Shown here one piece after another: positions 8,940 through 18,128 of a DNA stretch of 51,694 bases. The DNA comes from Bacillota bacterium. Lineage in GTDB: Bacteria > Bacillota > Clostridia > Clostridiales > Clostridiaceae. A program made the position numbers and the translations under genes. The stretch covers positions 1 through 51,694 of the forward strand of contig JAUZPI010000027.1 in assembly GCA_030706015.1 (NCBI GenBank), in the 5' to 3' direction. Position 1 is the first letter of the stretch, and the number at the start of each line of letters is the position of its first letter. The notes under the pieces are model-generated. The model was not told the origin of the DNA and made no database searches. It saw only the letters and a list, made by a program, of their open reading frames with translations.

Positions 8940-11102
8940 CTATCCTACTTCATCGATATTTAATTGCTTCTTACAATAGACTATTGCAGCTATTATTATT
9001 ACAATACATATGCAGCTTAATATAATAGTTCCCATAGTTATTATACTGCAATATTTGACTAATAAAGGGGCTATCAATAATCCCATAAAGCTAATACTTT
9101 TATTCATTGTGTTAAGAGTAGACCATGATCCTTTTCTTAATGGATTCCCTACCTTATCTGCAACTAGTAGAGTATTATTAGTTTGCAAACCACTTTCTTC
9201 ATACAAGCCATACTCCATGGTCTTCTTTGCACTGTACCATTGAGAACCAGAACTTGATATAAATGTAATTAGTAACTGTGCCGAGAATATTCCTCCTATT
9301 ATGAATCCCCCCAAGGGTTCTATTCCTAATGTAACGCCAACAACCACCATGCTTAGCATAGCTATTAATGCAAGAGCTGCCATTTGCTTATGAGCCCACA
9401 GCATATAGTTATCAATTCTTCTTTCATAAATATCTCTGTATACCTTTTTCACAAGAGTAGGTATGCAGAATGGTTTTGCTAATTCTCTCCACATCATAGC
9501 TAACGCTCTATTAACCATTCTTACTACCAAGGACGTCAGTAATAGTATAACTGAAATACCAATTAATGCTGCTGTAAAAACCTTTGGATTAGATATACGT
9601 ACTCCCGTCTGGGAAATAACATCAGTTTTTCCAAAGCCAAGCTGCAACTGAATTTCGGATACAATAGTTAATAAAGCCCCAAATAATGCTATGGATGCTA
9701 TTACTGCTGATTCTACAGAAGAAGTTTTTGCAACAGCCCTTGAAGTATTACCAGCAGCATCCAGCCTATGCAAAACTCTTCTACAGTTCTCATCAAAGTC
9801 ACAAACTTCCTTCATACCATCATAATCACAACAGATGGTACCAAAGGAATACATTGCCATATTGTTAATTGTAAACATTAGCATTCCCACACCCATCATG
9901 CTAATACAATAAAACAAATAAATCACAGACTGATCCCAGCATATCGCTCCAACTGCAAGTAGTGCTAATGTCATGGTTAAGACCTTCCAAGCTGAAACCT
10001 CAAATCCAGATATTATCCCACCTAATATTAATGCATGTTCACCTTTTTGAGATGTTCTTGCTATATCATTAGTGGGCTTATTACGTATATCTATGAAGTA
10101 TTTGGTTACTTTATTTAATACTGCTGCAAGAATAATGCCTACTGCCATAGATAAAGCAGGAGCCCACTGATGCATATAAAAATAGCTTATTATAAAAGAA
10201 ATCGTTAAGCTTATAACTGCTGATACATAAAAACCATAGCCTATTGACCTCATGGCATTTAGTTCTCTATTATTTTTTCGCCCTACTATGTAAGTACCTA
10301 TCATGGATGAAACTATGCCTACACATCGTAAAATAATAGGAAAAATGATAAACTTATAATCATTAGCTATACTACCTAAAGCTATGCCTAAAACCAATGT
10401 AGATAGGATAGTAATCTCATATGATTGAAAAACATCTAATGCAACTGCTGTATAGTCCGCTGTTTTGGGATATATCCCTCCGCCAACTCTCATAAATATT
10501 GCTATTAATGTTACACCTAATCCAAATCCCAAAAAAACATGGGGAGCTGCTTTGCCAAACATTATAAGTATTAGTGCGCCACCTAATAAACCTAATCCGT
10601 CTCCAATTATTCCTGTTATGGCGCCTGACCTATAGGCTAGCTTAAGAGCAGCACTAAATCCTGTATTTGCTGCTGCTACTACCCTTAATTTTCCCCTTAT
10701 AGCAATACTCATGCCAAATTGGCTTATCATAATTGAAAAAAGAGAGCCCACTATAAAAGCAATAACACTTCCTACTCCAACAAAAACTTTTACCTGATCT
10801 TCAGTAAATCCCTTAAAACGATCCAAGGCCTCTTTAGGTAATGGAACCACAACTACATAAACAAAAAGAAGAAGCATAATAAATATCATTATGGGGAGTA
10901 TAACCTTTAGTTGATTATACCAATATATATTTGTGCTCAATTTTATATTATTATTTAGATCCCTAAGTTTCTCATTTTCTTTGTCATTCTTAGTAATACT
11001 GTAATATAACATTAAAGCGTATACTAAGGCCAATACAGCAATAATTAATATACACCAAATAGAAATCGCCTCAAAAATACTAGCAGCTTTTAAACCTGGC
11101 AT
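8940..11102 (-). CDS. Degenerate membrane pyrophosphatase homologue (H+/Na+-PPase fold, catalytic loop lost)
   Basis: This 720-residue protein with about 16 membrane segments is clearly homologous to membrane-bound ion-pumping pyrophosphatases: RVGGGIYPKTAD, LDAAGNT and the C-terminal SAKK/DKVGNP region align in order. The catalytic machinery is broken. After KTAD (residues 207-216) the sequence jumps to YTAVALDVFQSYE, so about 34 residues carrying the DDPRNP...DNVGDNVGD acids are absent. The second loop reads YSFGTICCDYDG where DAYGPxxDNxGG is normal. In the last loop, WDNAKK is WYSAKK and GDPFKDTSG is GNPLRKGSW. The frame is open throughout, so it is not simple decay. The start at 11102 is preferred over an upstream ATG at 11144 because GAAGGGAAGTG precedes it. 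The role is unknown; it is unlikely to hydrolyse pyrophosphate. Confidence 0.88.
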   Translation of the reverse strand: MPGLKAASIFEAISIWCILIIAVLALVYALMLYYSITKNDKENEKLRDLNNNIKLSTNIYWYNQLKVILPIMIFIMLLLFVYVVVVPLPKEALDRFKGFTEDQVKVFVGVGSVIAFIVGSLFSIMISQFGMSIAIRGKLRVVAAANTGFSAALKLAYRSGAITGIIGDGLGLLGGALILIMFGKAAPHVFLGFGLGVTLIAIFMRVGGGIYPKTADYTAVALDVFQSYEITILSTLVLGIALGSIANDYKFIIFPIILRCVGIVSSMIGTYIVGRKNNRELNAMRSIGYGFYVSAVISLTISFIISYFYMHQWAPALSMAVGIILAAVLNKVTKYFIDIRNKPTNDIARTSQKGEHALILGGIISGFEVSAWKVLTMTLALLAVGAICWDQSVIYLFYCISMMGVGMLMFTINNMAMYSFGTICCDYDGMKEVCDFDENCRRVLHRLDAAGNTSRAVAKTSSVESAVIASIALFGALLTIVSEIQLQLGFGKTDVISQTGVRISNPKVFTAALIGISVILLLTSLVVRMVNRALAMMWRELAKPFCIPTLVKKVYRDIYERRIDNYMLWAHKQMAALALIAMLSMVVVGVTLGIEPLGGFIIGGIFSAQLLITFISSSGSQWYSAKKTMEYGLYEESGLQTNNTLLVADKVGNPLRKGSWSTLNTMNKSISFMGLLIAPLLVKYCSIITMGTIILSCICIVIIIAAIVYCKKQLNIDEVG

Positions 11103-11123
11103 TATAACACTTCCCTTCAAATA

Positions 11124-11143
11124 TGTACCAATAACTTGGTACA
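11124..11143 (-). promoter_or_regulatory. Perfect dyad upstream of the degenerate PPase gene
   Basis: TGTACCAA (11124-11131) and TTGGTACA (11136-11143) form a perfect 8-bp inverted repeat around 4 nt. It is 22-41 nt upstream of the preferred start codon. It may be a repressor operator or a leader hairpin; no regulator is recognised. Confidence 0.45.
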
Positions 11144-11232
11144 TGCTATATCTATTCCAATACTTAAGTAATAATTCTAACTATATTCTAGGAAGTGTTA
11201 TACCTTGTAAAATATAAAATTCAAATACAAAT

Positions 11233-11262
11233 AAGACATCCCCTCTAATCTAGAGATGCCTT
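11233..11262 (-). terminator. Probable terminator of the SEC-C protein gene
   Basis: An imperfect hairpin (AAGACATC/GATGCCTT flanking CCTCTA-ATC-TAGAG) lies about 70 nt after the SEC-C stop on the minus strand, followed by ATTTGTATTTG. Confidence 0.55.
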
Positions 11263-11334
11263 ATCTATCAGCTAAACGCTTAAATTATGTATTTAAGTTA
11301 ATTGAGTAGTCTTTCTAAGGATTAACCTTTAGAA

Positions 11335-11832
11335 CTACTTACCACAACATTGCTTATATTTCTTTCCGCTGCCACATGTACATGGCTCATTTCTGCCTAC
11401 CTTTGTTTTATTAATAACTGTCTTGGAATCTCTCCAATTGCTATGAATCTCTTTTCTTTTTTCTTTAGAAAAGATTCCTTCCCATTGAGGAAGTCCATAT
11501 AAATAATCAGCTTTAGCATCTAACATATTGAAGTAAAGCTTTTCAAAATCGATTTTTATGTCTATTTCGGAATCTTTTTCGATTTTTTCTAAATCTATTG
11601 CCTCAACTAAACTGTCATTAATTCCATCTAAAAATCCCATGAAGAAAATATCAGTAACTTGATAATCCTTAGCTAAGTCCTCAACCTTACCCTTTACCTC
11701 ATCAGAGTGATTAGCTAAAATTTTTGTATAAATATTTTTTTCTACAGTTCCATACTCGTTCCAGAAGGCAGCTTCTCCTCTCTGTCTTACATACTGGACA
11801 ACCATGTCTGTCCATTCCTTATACAAACCCAT
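11335..11832 (-). CDS. SEC-C metal-binding motif protein
   Basis: This 165-residue acidic, mainly helical protein ends in a classical SEC-C zinc motif, NEPCTCGSGKKYKQCCGK, the same module found at the C-terminus of SecA. The N-terminal 140 residues are not recognised; they contain no membrane segment or signal peptide, so it is cytosolic. SEC-C domains bind zinc and often mediate contact with SecB or ribosomes, but no specific partner can be read here. It is flanked by its own terminator and a gap of about 200 bp upstream, so it is probably monocistronic. Confidence 0.8.
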   Translation of the reverse strand: MGLYKEWTDMVVQYVRQRGEAAFWNEYGTVEKNIYTKILANHSDEVKGKVEDLAKDYQVTDIFFMGFLDGINDSLVEAIDLEKIEKDSEIDIKIDFEKLYFNMLDAKADYLYGLPQWEGIFSKEKRKEIHSNWRDSKTVINKTKVGRNEPCTCGSGKKYKQCCGK

Positions 11833-12029
11833 AATCTTTTCTCCTTTTAATCCTAAAGTTTAATTCTAAAATATTATAATAATTCTCAGAGTTAATTTCA
11901 ATACATTATTACAATATTTGTTATAATCATTACATTTTATTTATGGATATATCTATTTTCCCTCGTTATTGCAAAATCATTCCTAATCCAAGTATTCTGA
12001 TATGCAAGCTTTATAGTATATACCCAATA

Positions 12030-12815
12030 TTAAAATTCTATATAATTACTTGGTATATCTCTTTTAGCCATAGAAACCTTAACATCTTCATTTAATTTTA
12101 CACCATTTGCATTTAGTACACTCACCACAGTTTCGTATGCTAAATCTGGGTGATTATTAGTTTTACTCAAATGACCTAGAATAATATTTTTAGGCTTACT
12201 ACCTACTATATCTACAATAGCTTTACCACAATCCTCATTAGATAAATGGCCTATATTGCTTAGAATTCTTCTTTTTAGAACATATGGATAAGGCCCAAAC
12301 TTCAACATTTCCACGTCATGGTTGCTTTCCAGCAATATTACATCTGCATCTGATATATTTTTCTTTACTTCTTCAGAAAAATACCCAAGGTCTGTGGCTA
12401 CACAAACCTTCTTATTACCATTGTACACACCATAGCCATAAGGCATAGCTGCATCATGTGAAATGTTGTATGGTACTATATCCATATCCTTAATACTTAT
12501 AGTATTATTATCAATAATCCTAATATTTTCTTCTTTTATTTTACCTATAGTACTAGCCATTCCATCCCAGGTTGGCTTGTTGGCATATATGGGGATGCTG
12601 TATTTTCGTGAAAGCACCCCTACACCCTTAACATGATCTACATGCTCATGAGTAATAAAAATCGCATCTATGGCATTGGGTAACTCTCCAATATCTGTCA
12701 AAGCCTTCTCTATATGCTTACCTGGAAGACCTGCATCTATCAATATTCTCGCATTATCTGAAGCTATAAACATACTGTTTCCACTACTTCCACTATACAA
12801 CGAGCAAAACTTCAT
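12030..12815 (-). CDS. yycJ: MBL-fold metallohydrolase, YycJ/WalJ-like
   Basis: This 261-residue protein has a metallo-beta-lactamase fold: the N-terminus MKFCSLYSGSSGNSMFI, the metal-binding THEHVDHVKG, a DLGY segment and late histidine motifs SNHD and ILGHLSKTNN. This matches the YycJ/WalJ family, whose Bacillus member is linked to the WalRK operon and may act as an exonuclease in mismatch repair or cell division coordination. Here no walRK genes are present; instead it lies 10 nt downstream of murA on the same strand, so the two are cotranscribed and both connect to growth of the envelope. Confidence 0.9.
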   Translation of the reverse strand: MKFCSLYSGSSGNSMFIASDNARILIDAGLPGKHIEKALTDIGELPNAIDAIFITHEHVDHVKGVGVLSRKYSIPIYANKPTWDGMASTIGKIKEENIRIIDNNTISIKDMDIVPYNISHDAAMPYGYGVYNGNKKVCVATDLGYFSEEVKKNISDADVILLESNHDVEMLKFGPYPYVLKRRILSNIGHLSNEDCGKAIVDIVGSKPKNIILGHLSKTNNHPDLAYETVVSVLNANGVKLNEDVKVSMAKRDIPSNYIEF

Positions 12816-12825
12816 AAAATCTCCT

Positions 12826-14082
12826 CTATTCTGTAACTCTTTCTATATCAGCACCAAGCTTCTTAAATTTGTTTTCAATATGAGGATATCCTCTATCAAT
12901 ATGCTCAATAGAAGTTACCTCAGTAACACCTTCTGCAATTAATCCAGCGATAACCATAGCTGCTCCCGCTCTTAAATCTGTAGCCTTCACTCTTGCACCT
13001 GTTAACTTCTCAACGCCTTCTATAATCGCGATTCTGCTTTCAACCTTAATGTTAGCACCCATCTTCTTCAATTCATCTACATGTTTAAATCTACTTTCCC
13101 AAATACTCTCATTAATTATACTTTTCCCTTTAGCTACTGTTAGTAGAGTACTCATAGGCTGCTGTACATCTGTAGGAAATCCTGGGTAAGGCAGCGTCTT
13201 AATATTAACCCCTTTTAAATCTCCATTAGATTTTACCGTTACAGAATCTCCATCTTCTATTACTTCTGCTCCCATTTCTATTAATTTCGCAGATATTGAT
13301 TCTAAATGTTTTGGTATAACGTTATTTACTGTTACTTCTCCACCGCAGGCAGCACAAGCAATCATGTAAGTACCAGCTTCGATTTGGTCTGGTATTACAC
13401 TATAGTTGCAGCCTTTCAGCTCACTTACACCAGTGATTCTTATAACATCTGTTCCTGCACCCTTAATATTGGCACCCATGGAATTTAAAAAATTCGCTAC
13501 ATCTACTATATGAGGCTCCTTTGCCGCATTCTCCAGTATTGTAGTACCTTCTGCTAAGGATGCAGCAAGCATAACATTTATTGTTGCGCCAACACTTACA
13601 ACATCAAAATATATGTTTGTTCCAATTAGTCTATCTGCTTCAACTGATACTGTACCATGTTCTACAGTAACCTTTGCACCTAATGCTTCAAATCCTTTAA
13701 TATGCTGATCTATTGGTCTTACACCTATAGGACATCCTCCTGGTAATTCAACCCTAGCCTTTTTAAATCTTCCCAATAAAGCTCCTATTAAATAATATGA
13801 AGCTCTCATCTTTCTTACATCTTCTGTGTTTGCATCAGTACTTGTCAGGGTTGTACTGTCTACTGTTACAGTATTATTAACCCTTGATATCTTACATCCA
13901 AGACCCTCAATAATTCTTTCAATACATTGAACATCTTCTATTTCTGGAATATTATCTATAATAGCCTTGCCACTACTAGCCATAATAGTAGCAGGTAAAA
14001 TTGCAACTGCTGCGTTCTTTGCTCCACCAATCTCTATAGATCCAAAAAGGCGCTTTCCACCCCTAATAATTAACTTGTCCAT
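12826..14082 (-). CDS. murA: UDP-N-acetylglucosamine 1-carboxyvinyltransferase MurA
   Basis: This 418-residue enzyme catalyses the first committed step of peptidoglycan synthesis, transferring enolpyruvate from PEP to UDP-GlcNAc. K22 (GGAKNAA) and the active-site C117 in PGGCPIGVRPIDQH are in the standard positions; the cysteine, rather than aspartate, predicts fosfomycin sensitivity by the known mechanism. The ATG at 14082 (MDKLIIRGG) is preferred to a GTG at 14100, because family proteins begin at this point and the upstream GTG overlaps the likely ribosome binding region. It is operonic with the YycJ-like gene. Firmicutes often have two murA copies; which paralogue this is cannot be decided here. 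Confidence 0.96.
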   Translation of the reverse strand: MDKLIIRGGKRLFGSIEIGGAKNAAVAILPATIMASSGKAIIDNIPEIEDVQCIERIIEGLGCKISRVNNTVTVDSTTLTSTDANTEDVRKMRASYYLIGALLGRFKKARVELPGGCPIGVRPIDQHIKGFEALGAKVTVEHGTVSVEADRLIGTNIYFDVVSVGATINVMLAASLAEGTTILENAAKEPHIVDVANFLNSMGANIKGAGTDVIRITGVSELKGCNYSVIPDQIEAGTYMIACAACGGEVTVNNVIPKHLESISAKLIEMGAEVIEDGDSVTVKSNGDLKGVNIKTLPYPGFPTDVQQPMSTLLTVAKGKSIINESIWESRFKHVDELKKMGANIKVESRIAIIEGVEKLTGARVKATDLRAGAAMVIAGLIAEGVTEVTSIEHIDRGYPHIENKFKKLGADIERVTE

Positions 14083-14414
14083 TACTTTACCCAACCTCAC
14101 TGTACTTTTATTTATATATGTAAACTTTCACTTAAACTCATTATCATCCTATGTCATGAATTATATTATAACATATTTAACAATTGTTTTAATAGTTAAT
14201 TTAAAAAATAATATTTACTATAAATTCTACATAAAGGCACTATTTAAGGGTAAATAATACAATGGATATCACGTTTTTTTACAATATTGCATTGTTCTTG
14301 TAAACTTGACCTTTAGTTTTTTTTAACTCGTATCCTGTTACGGCAATATGTTCATCAATAATGTAAATATTAAATAGCCCAGAACTATTTCCCGGGCTAT
14401 TTTAAAATTATATA
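14083..14414. other. Intergenic region murA / DUF1540
   Basis: This very A+T-rich 330-bp stretch lies upstream of murA and must hold its promoter, which I cannot place confidently. At 14373-14401 the arms AATAGCCC and GGGCTATT form a terminator for the minus-strand DUF1540 gene. No ORF with a ribosome binding site was seen. Confidence 0.5.
14373..14401 (-). terminator. Terminator of the DUF1540 gene
   Basis: AATAGCCC (14373-14380) pairs with GGGCTATT (14394-14401) around a 13-nt loop, about 15 nt beyond the stop. Read on the minus strand it is followed by TAATATTTAC. Confidence 0.7.
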
Positions 14415-14585
14415 TTATCTCGCTTGATTTTGAAAACTTGCACAATCAGTGCTTTCTATATTTGTTGCTTCTGGAACATGTTTAGCCACCTGTATCTTAT
14501 CTAATGTGCAGTAAGCTTCATCATGAGCATGATACTTACACTCAGTTACAGTACATCCAATACTTTCATTAGGCCCTCTTTTCAT
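14415..14585 (-). CDS. DUF1540 domain-containing small cysteine-rich protein
   Basis: This 56-residue protein has GCTVTECKYHAHDEAYCTLDKIQV and a later TDCASF, the cysteine pattern of DUF1540 (C-x4-C...C...C), probably a small metal or zinc site. The start at 14585 is chosen because AAGGTGGG lies about 7 nt upstream; the open frame extends further upstream without a good start signal. DUF1540 proteins are common in sporulating clostridia and their role is not established. It is monocistronic with its own terminator. Confidence 0.8.
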   Translation of the reverse strand: MKRGPNESIGCTVTECKYHAHDEAYCTLDKIQVAKHVPEATNIESTDCASFQNQAR

Positions 14586-14941
14586 ACAAAATCCCACCTT
14601 CTTTAAGTAATTTATTAATATTACTGACTTCACTTTTAGTATTTCAATAAACATATGTATTATTCTTGGAAAATTTCTCACTGGCATTCTAGATATTCTC
14701 TGATTACATCCCTATATATCATGAGTAGTCAGAATAAGATATAAAATTTTACTATTTATTATTAATTACTAAAAAAAACTATATTTATATGATATAATAT
14801 TATAAAAAATTCATAATTGTTATACACTTATATATAGATACTTATACGTAGCTCTATAGTGTATTGCAGGCTTCTTATAAAAACGTTTCTCAAACTGTCA
14901 ATCAATTGCCGAATTTTAATTTATATTTTTGGAGGATTATG

Positions 14942-15490
14942 ATGAAATATTATTTAGTTGCTCTCTTCGATAACGATTCCTACAATTTTGTCGAAGGCAT
15001 ACAAAAGGATATTTGTAAAAAGCACAAACTTTATAAAAAACTTCCCACACTTCATATAACACTTGAAATACTTGATGATCCAAATATGGAGGAGCTTCAT
15101 AAGGTTCTTTCGGAAATATTAAGTCCATACAAAAAATTCAGAGTATGTCTAAATGGTGTTATATGTTTTGATCCTCCTTATAAATCCGTTAACCTTAGGG
15201 TTGAAAACAAAGGTTACTTAGTAAGATTGGCTAGAATCATAAATGAAAAATTATCTTTACGTGGCTTTAACGTAAAAGATACTATACATAATTGGGACTT
15301 ACATGTTTCTCTTGCTAATACTAATTATGCAGCTAGAAATTGGTCTGAAGCAGAATATTATGCTGCCTGCGAGAGTATAAAAAGTAAAGGAATCCAAAAA
15401 CTAGCAAGGATAGACCGAATAGAATTATGGAAACCTGTGAACAATAAGAAATCAATGGTTGTTCAAAGTTATCCTCTAAGGGATTATTAA
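14942..15490 (+). CDS. 2H phosphoesterase / 2'-5' RNA ligase-family protein
   Basis: This 182-residue cytosolic protein carries the two HxT/S motifs that define the 2H superfamily: LHIT (H38, T40) and LHVS (H121, S123), with an internal strand pattern consistent with two half-lobes. Family members act as cyclic phosphodiesterases or RNA 2'-5' ligases on RNA or nucleotide substrates; the actual substrate is unknown. Two adjacent ATGs occur at 14939 and 14942; the second has the better 6-nt spacing from GGAGG (14931-14935). It is probably monocistronic, ending at the terminator near 15534. Confidence 0.82.
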   Translation: MKYYLVALFDNDSYNFVEGIQKDICKKHKLYKKLPTLHITLEILDDPNMEELHKVLSEILSPYKKFRVCLNGVICFDPPYKSVNLRVENKGYLVRLARIINEKLSLRGFNVKDTIHNWDLHVSLANTNYAARNWSEAEYYAACESIKSKGIQKLARIDRIELWKPVNNKKSMVVQSYPLRDY

Positions 15491-15533
15491 AATTTAAGAA
15501 TATCATCAATCCATAAAGCTGGGTTGTATAACC

Positions 15534-15572
15534 AACAGATTTAGCCCTACTTGTGGCGAAATCTGTTTTTTA
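15534..15572 (+). terminator. Terminator after the 2H phosphoesterase gene
   Basis: AACAGATTT (15534-15542) pairs with AAATCTGTT (15559-15567), with an inner GCC/GGC, followed by a TTTTT tract. Confidence 0.85.
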
Positions 15573-15629
15573 GCACGCAAAAATAAATTTTTTCATATAT
15601 AATTTGAATACTAGAGGGGGCTAATTCTA

Positions 15630-16544
15630 ATGTCAGAATCATACGTTTTTTATCAAGGTAATATTGTGAATGAAAGTGAGGTATCAATAAGCATAAGATC
15701 CAAGGCCTTTAACTATGGTCTTGCATGCTTCGAAGGAATAAGAGCTTACTGGGATGAGAAAGAACAACAATTATTTGCTTTCAGATTAAGAGATCACTAT
15801 GTTAGATTACTTCAATCTGCTAAAACGCTTAATATGAGCTTACCTTATACAGTAGATGAGTTATGCGATTTTACAGTTGAACTTCTTAAAAAAAACAACT
15901 TCAAAACTACTACTTATATAAGACCTATAGTTTATAAAGGAGCTGACAGCATAGGTCCTACACTTTTTGATAATGATGATAGAATCGTTATATACTGCAA
16001 TCCAATGGGTAAATATGCTGGCAAAGAAGAATTAAGCGTTGCTGTTTCATCGTGGAGAAGACTTGATGATAACATGCTTCCACCAAGAACAAAAGCAACT
16101 GCAGCATATTTAAATTCTGCATTAGCATCATTGGAGGTAGCTCAAAATGGCTATGATGAAGCTATATTCTTAACTTCAACTGGCCATGTATGTGAAGGTC
16201 CTGGCGAAAATATATTTATCTACAAAAAAGGAAAACTTATAACTCCACCTCCTTCAGATAATATTCTTGAAGGAATAACAAGAGAATTAGTTATGCAAAT
16301 CGCAAAAGAAGACCTTGGAATGGAAGTAGTTGAAAGAAGCATAGTTAGAACTGAACTTTATGCTTCAGATGAAGTGTTCTTTAGTGGAACTGCCATGGAA
16401 GTAACTCCAGTTGTTAAAGTTGATAATAGAATTATCGGAACAGGCCATCAAGGTGAAGTTTGCAGAAAAATAAAAGAGGTGTTCTTTGGCTTAACTACTG
16501 GAAAGAATCCTAAATATGCTCATTTCTGCACACCAGTTTATTAA
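15630..16544 (+). CDS. ilvE: Branched-chain amino acid aminotransferase
   Basis: This 304-residue class IV PLP-dependent aminotransferase has the conserved features SKAFNYGLACFEGIRAY, RPIVYKG, the PLP lysine in PRTKATAAYLNS (K155), and CEGPGENIF with ILEGITRELV. It catalyses the last step of leucine, isoleucine and valine synthesis, or the first step of their breakdown, with glutamate/2-oxoglutarate. It is not in an ilv operon here: it stands alone between two terminators, behind a GAGGGGGC ribosome binding site. D-amino-acid aminotransferase is a related alternative, but the length and motifs favour the BCAT type. Confidence 0.93.
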   Translation: MSESYVFYQGNIVNESEVSISIRSKAFNYGLACFEGIRAYWDEKEQQLFAFRLRDHYVRLLQSAKTLNMSLPYTVDELCDFTVELLKKNNFKTTTYIRPIVYKGADSIGPTLFDNDDRIVIYCNPMGKYAGKEELSVAVSSWRRLDDNMLPPRTKATAAYLNSALASLEVAQNGYDEAIFLTSTGHVCEGPGENIFIYKKGKLITPPPSDNILEGITRELVMQIAKEDLGMEVVERSIVRTELYASDEVFFSGTAMEVTPVVKVDNRIIGTGHQGEVCRKIKEVFFGLTTGKNPKYAHFCTPVY

Positions 16545-16565
16545 TTAAAAACCGTAAATTTTAGA

Positions 16566-16600
16566 TTAACCTGTTGAGTTTACCGTAACCGACAGGTTAA
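16566..16600 (+). terminator. Terminator after ilvE
   Basis: TTAACCTGT (16566-16574) pairs perfectly with ACAGGTTAA (16592-16600), followed by TTTATATT. Confidence 0.8.
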
Positions 16601-16643
16601 TTTATATTGGTTAAAAACATCATAATAAACGGAGGATAAACTT

Positions 16644-17936
16644 ATGAAAAATGTTACATATATGAAATATGGTAATACAAAATTACCAATCTGTTCTGAT
16701 GACTATAACATACTTCAAATAATTAAAAGCAGTAATTACGAAGTTACAAAGTCTGAGGATGATATCATAGCTGATGCTCTTGAAAATCCTATAGACAGTG
16801 CAAGATTAAGAGAACTGGTATACCCTGGTCAGACTGTATGTTTAGTAATACCTGATGCCACTAGAGCATGGCAGAAAACTCATAAATATCTAAGCAAAAT
16901 TGTTGATGAACTGATTGCCGGCGGCATACAAGATAGCGATATTGTTTTCCTAAGTGCTCTGGGAACTCATAGACCACAAACTAAAGAAGAACATGCTACT
17001 CTTCTTGGAGAAGACTTAAAAGATAGATTTACTGTGATAGATCATGATTGCCATGATAAAAGCAATCTGGTTTATGTTGGCAAAACCACTTATGGTACTC
17101 CTGTTTCAATAAACAAATTATCTTTAGAGTGTGATCATGTAATCATAACAGGGGCAATAATCTATCACTTTTTAGTAGGTTGGTCCGGTGGTAAAAAATC
17201 CTTGGTGCCTGGTATAGCATCTTACGAAACTATAATGGCTAATCATGCACTTTCTTTAAATGATAACTTAGGACATGGAACTCATCCTAATGTGCGTTCC
17301 GGAAATATTCGCTCTAATCCTCTTCATGATGATATGCTGCAAGCTGCAAGTTTTATAAGACCGACTTTTATGTTTAACGTGATAATGGGTCCAGATGGCA
17401 ATATAGCAGGTGCTGTGGCAGGTAATTACATATCAGCTCATGAAGCTGGTAGAAATCTAGTAGATAGCATAGATGGTGTAGATATTAAAGAAAAGGCTGA
17501 TGTAGTTATAGCAAGTGCTGGCGGATATCCTAAGGATATTAATTTGTACCAATCAATTAAAACCCTAATCAATGCAAGGGAAGCTGCAAGAGATGGAGGT
17601 ACAATTATCTTAATAAGTGAATGCAGAGAAGGAATAGGCGGAGATTCAGATATTCAAGATATTATTCTAAACTTTGATAATTTAATTGATAGAGAAAAAT
17701 CTTTAAGAGATAGATATAGTATTTCTAAGTTTGTAGGATATTATTTTTGTGAAACTGCTGAGAAATTTAAATTAATCCTTGTCTCCGAATTAGATCCTGA
17801 AATATTACGCAATGCAAAGGTCACCGTAGTAAAGGACTTAAATCAGGCTCTAGATATGGTTTATGGTGAAAATACCGCTAAGCTAAAAACCCACTTAATG
17901 CCTCAGGCAGCCAATACCTTACCAAAAATACCATAG
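16644..17936 (+). CDS. larA: LarA-family nickel-dependent racemase/epimerase (DUF2088)
   Basis: This 430-residue cytosolic protein matches the LarA fold. The residues that bind the nickel-pincer cofactor and substrate in lactate racemase have equivalents at nearly identical positions: R74, H109 (LGTHRP), H175 (IIYHFLVGW), K185 (SGGKKSLVPG) and H201 (MANHAL). LarA racemises D/L-lactate, but the family also includes enzymes for malate and other 2-hydroxyacids, so lactate is not certain. The cofactor needs LarB, LarC and LarE, none of which lies in this window. Start ATG behind GGAGG; monocistronic in appearance. Confidence 0.88.
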   Translation: MKNVTYMKYGNTKLPICSDDYNILQIIKSSNYEVTKSEDDIIADALENPIDSARLRELVYPGQTVCLVIPDATRAWQKTHKYLSKIVDELIAGGIQDSDIVFLSALGTHRPQTKEEHATLLGEDLKDRFTVIDHDCHDKSNLVYVGKTTYGTPVSINKLSLECDHVIITGAIIYHFLVGWSGGKKSLVPGIASYETIMANHALSLNDNLGHGTHPNVRSGNIRSNPLHDDMLQAASFIRPTFMFNVIMGPDGNIAGAVAGNYISAHEAGRNLVDSIDGVDIKEKADVVIASAGGYPKDINLYQSIKTLINAREAARDGGTIILISECREGIGGDSDIQDIILNFDNLIDREKSLRDRYSISKFVGYYFCETAEKFKLILVSELDPEILRNAKVTVVKDLNQALDMVYGENTAKLKTHLMPQAANTLPKIP

Positions 17937-18128
17937 TAACTTTGTATTTAAATGTATAAAAATTAAAAATATTAATACATATGCTGGATTTAACTTCCAA
18001 AAAGTCAAAAATTATTATCAAAATATTCATATAAAATTTTTATGTAATCGTTTTGCTAGCTTTCAATATTTTAAAGTTTCATATAAAATATACTTATTAC
18101 GAAAGTTAAGGAAAGGCGGCTTTATTAC

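Noticed and set aside
10425..10484. Frameshift or assembly deletion in the mPPase-like gene
   Set aside because: The frame is continuous on both sides of the missing loop, and other catalytic residues far away are changed too, so a local sequencing error does not explain the divergence.
14101..14257. Plus-strand frame extending from within murA into the intergenic region
   Set aside because: The N-terminal part is antisense to murA and the tail is low-complexity A+T-rich translation (LKNNIYYKFYIK), with no start signal.
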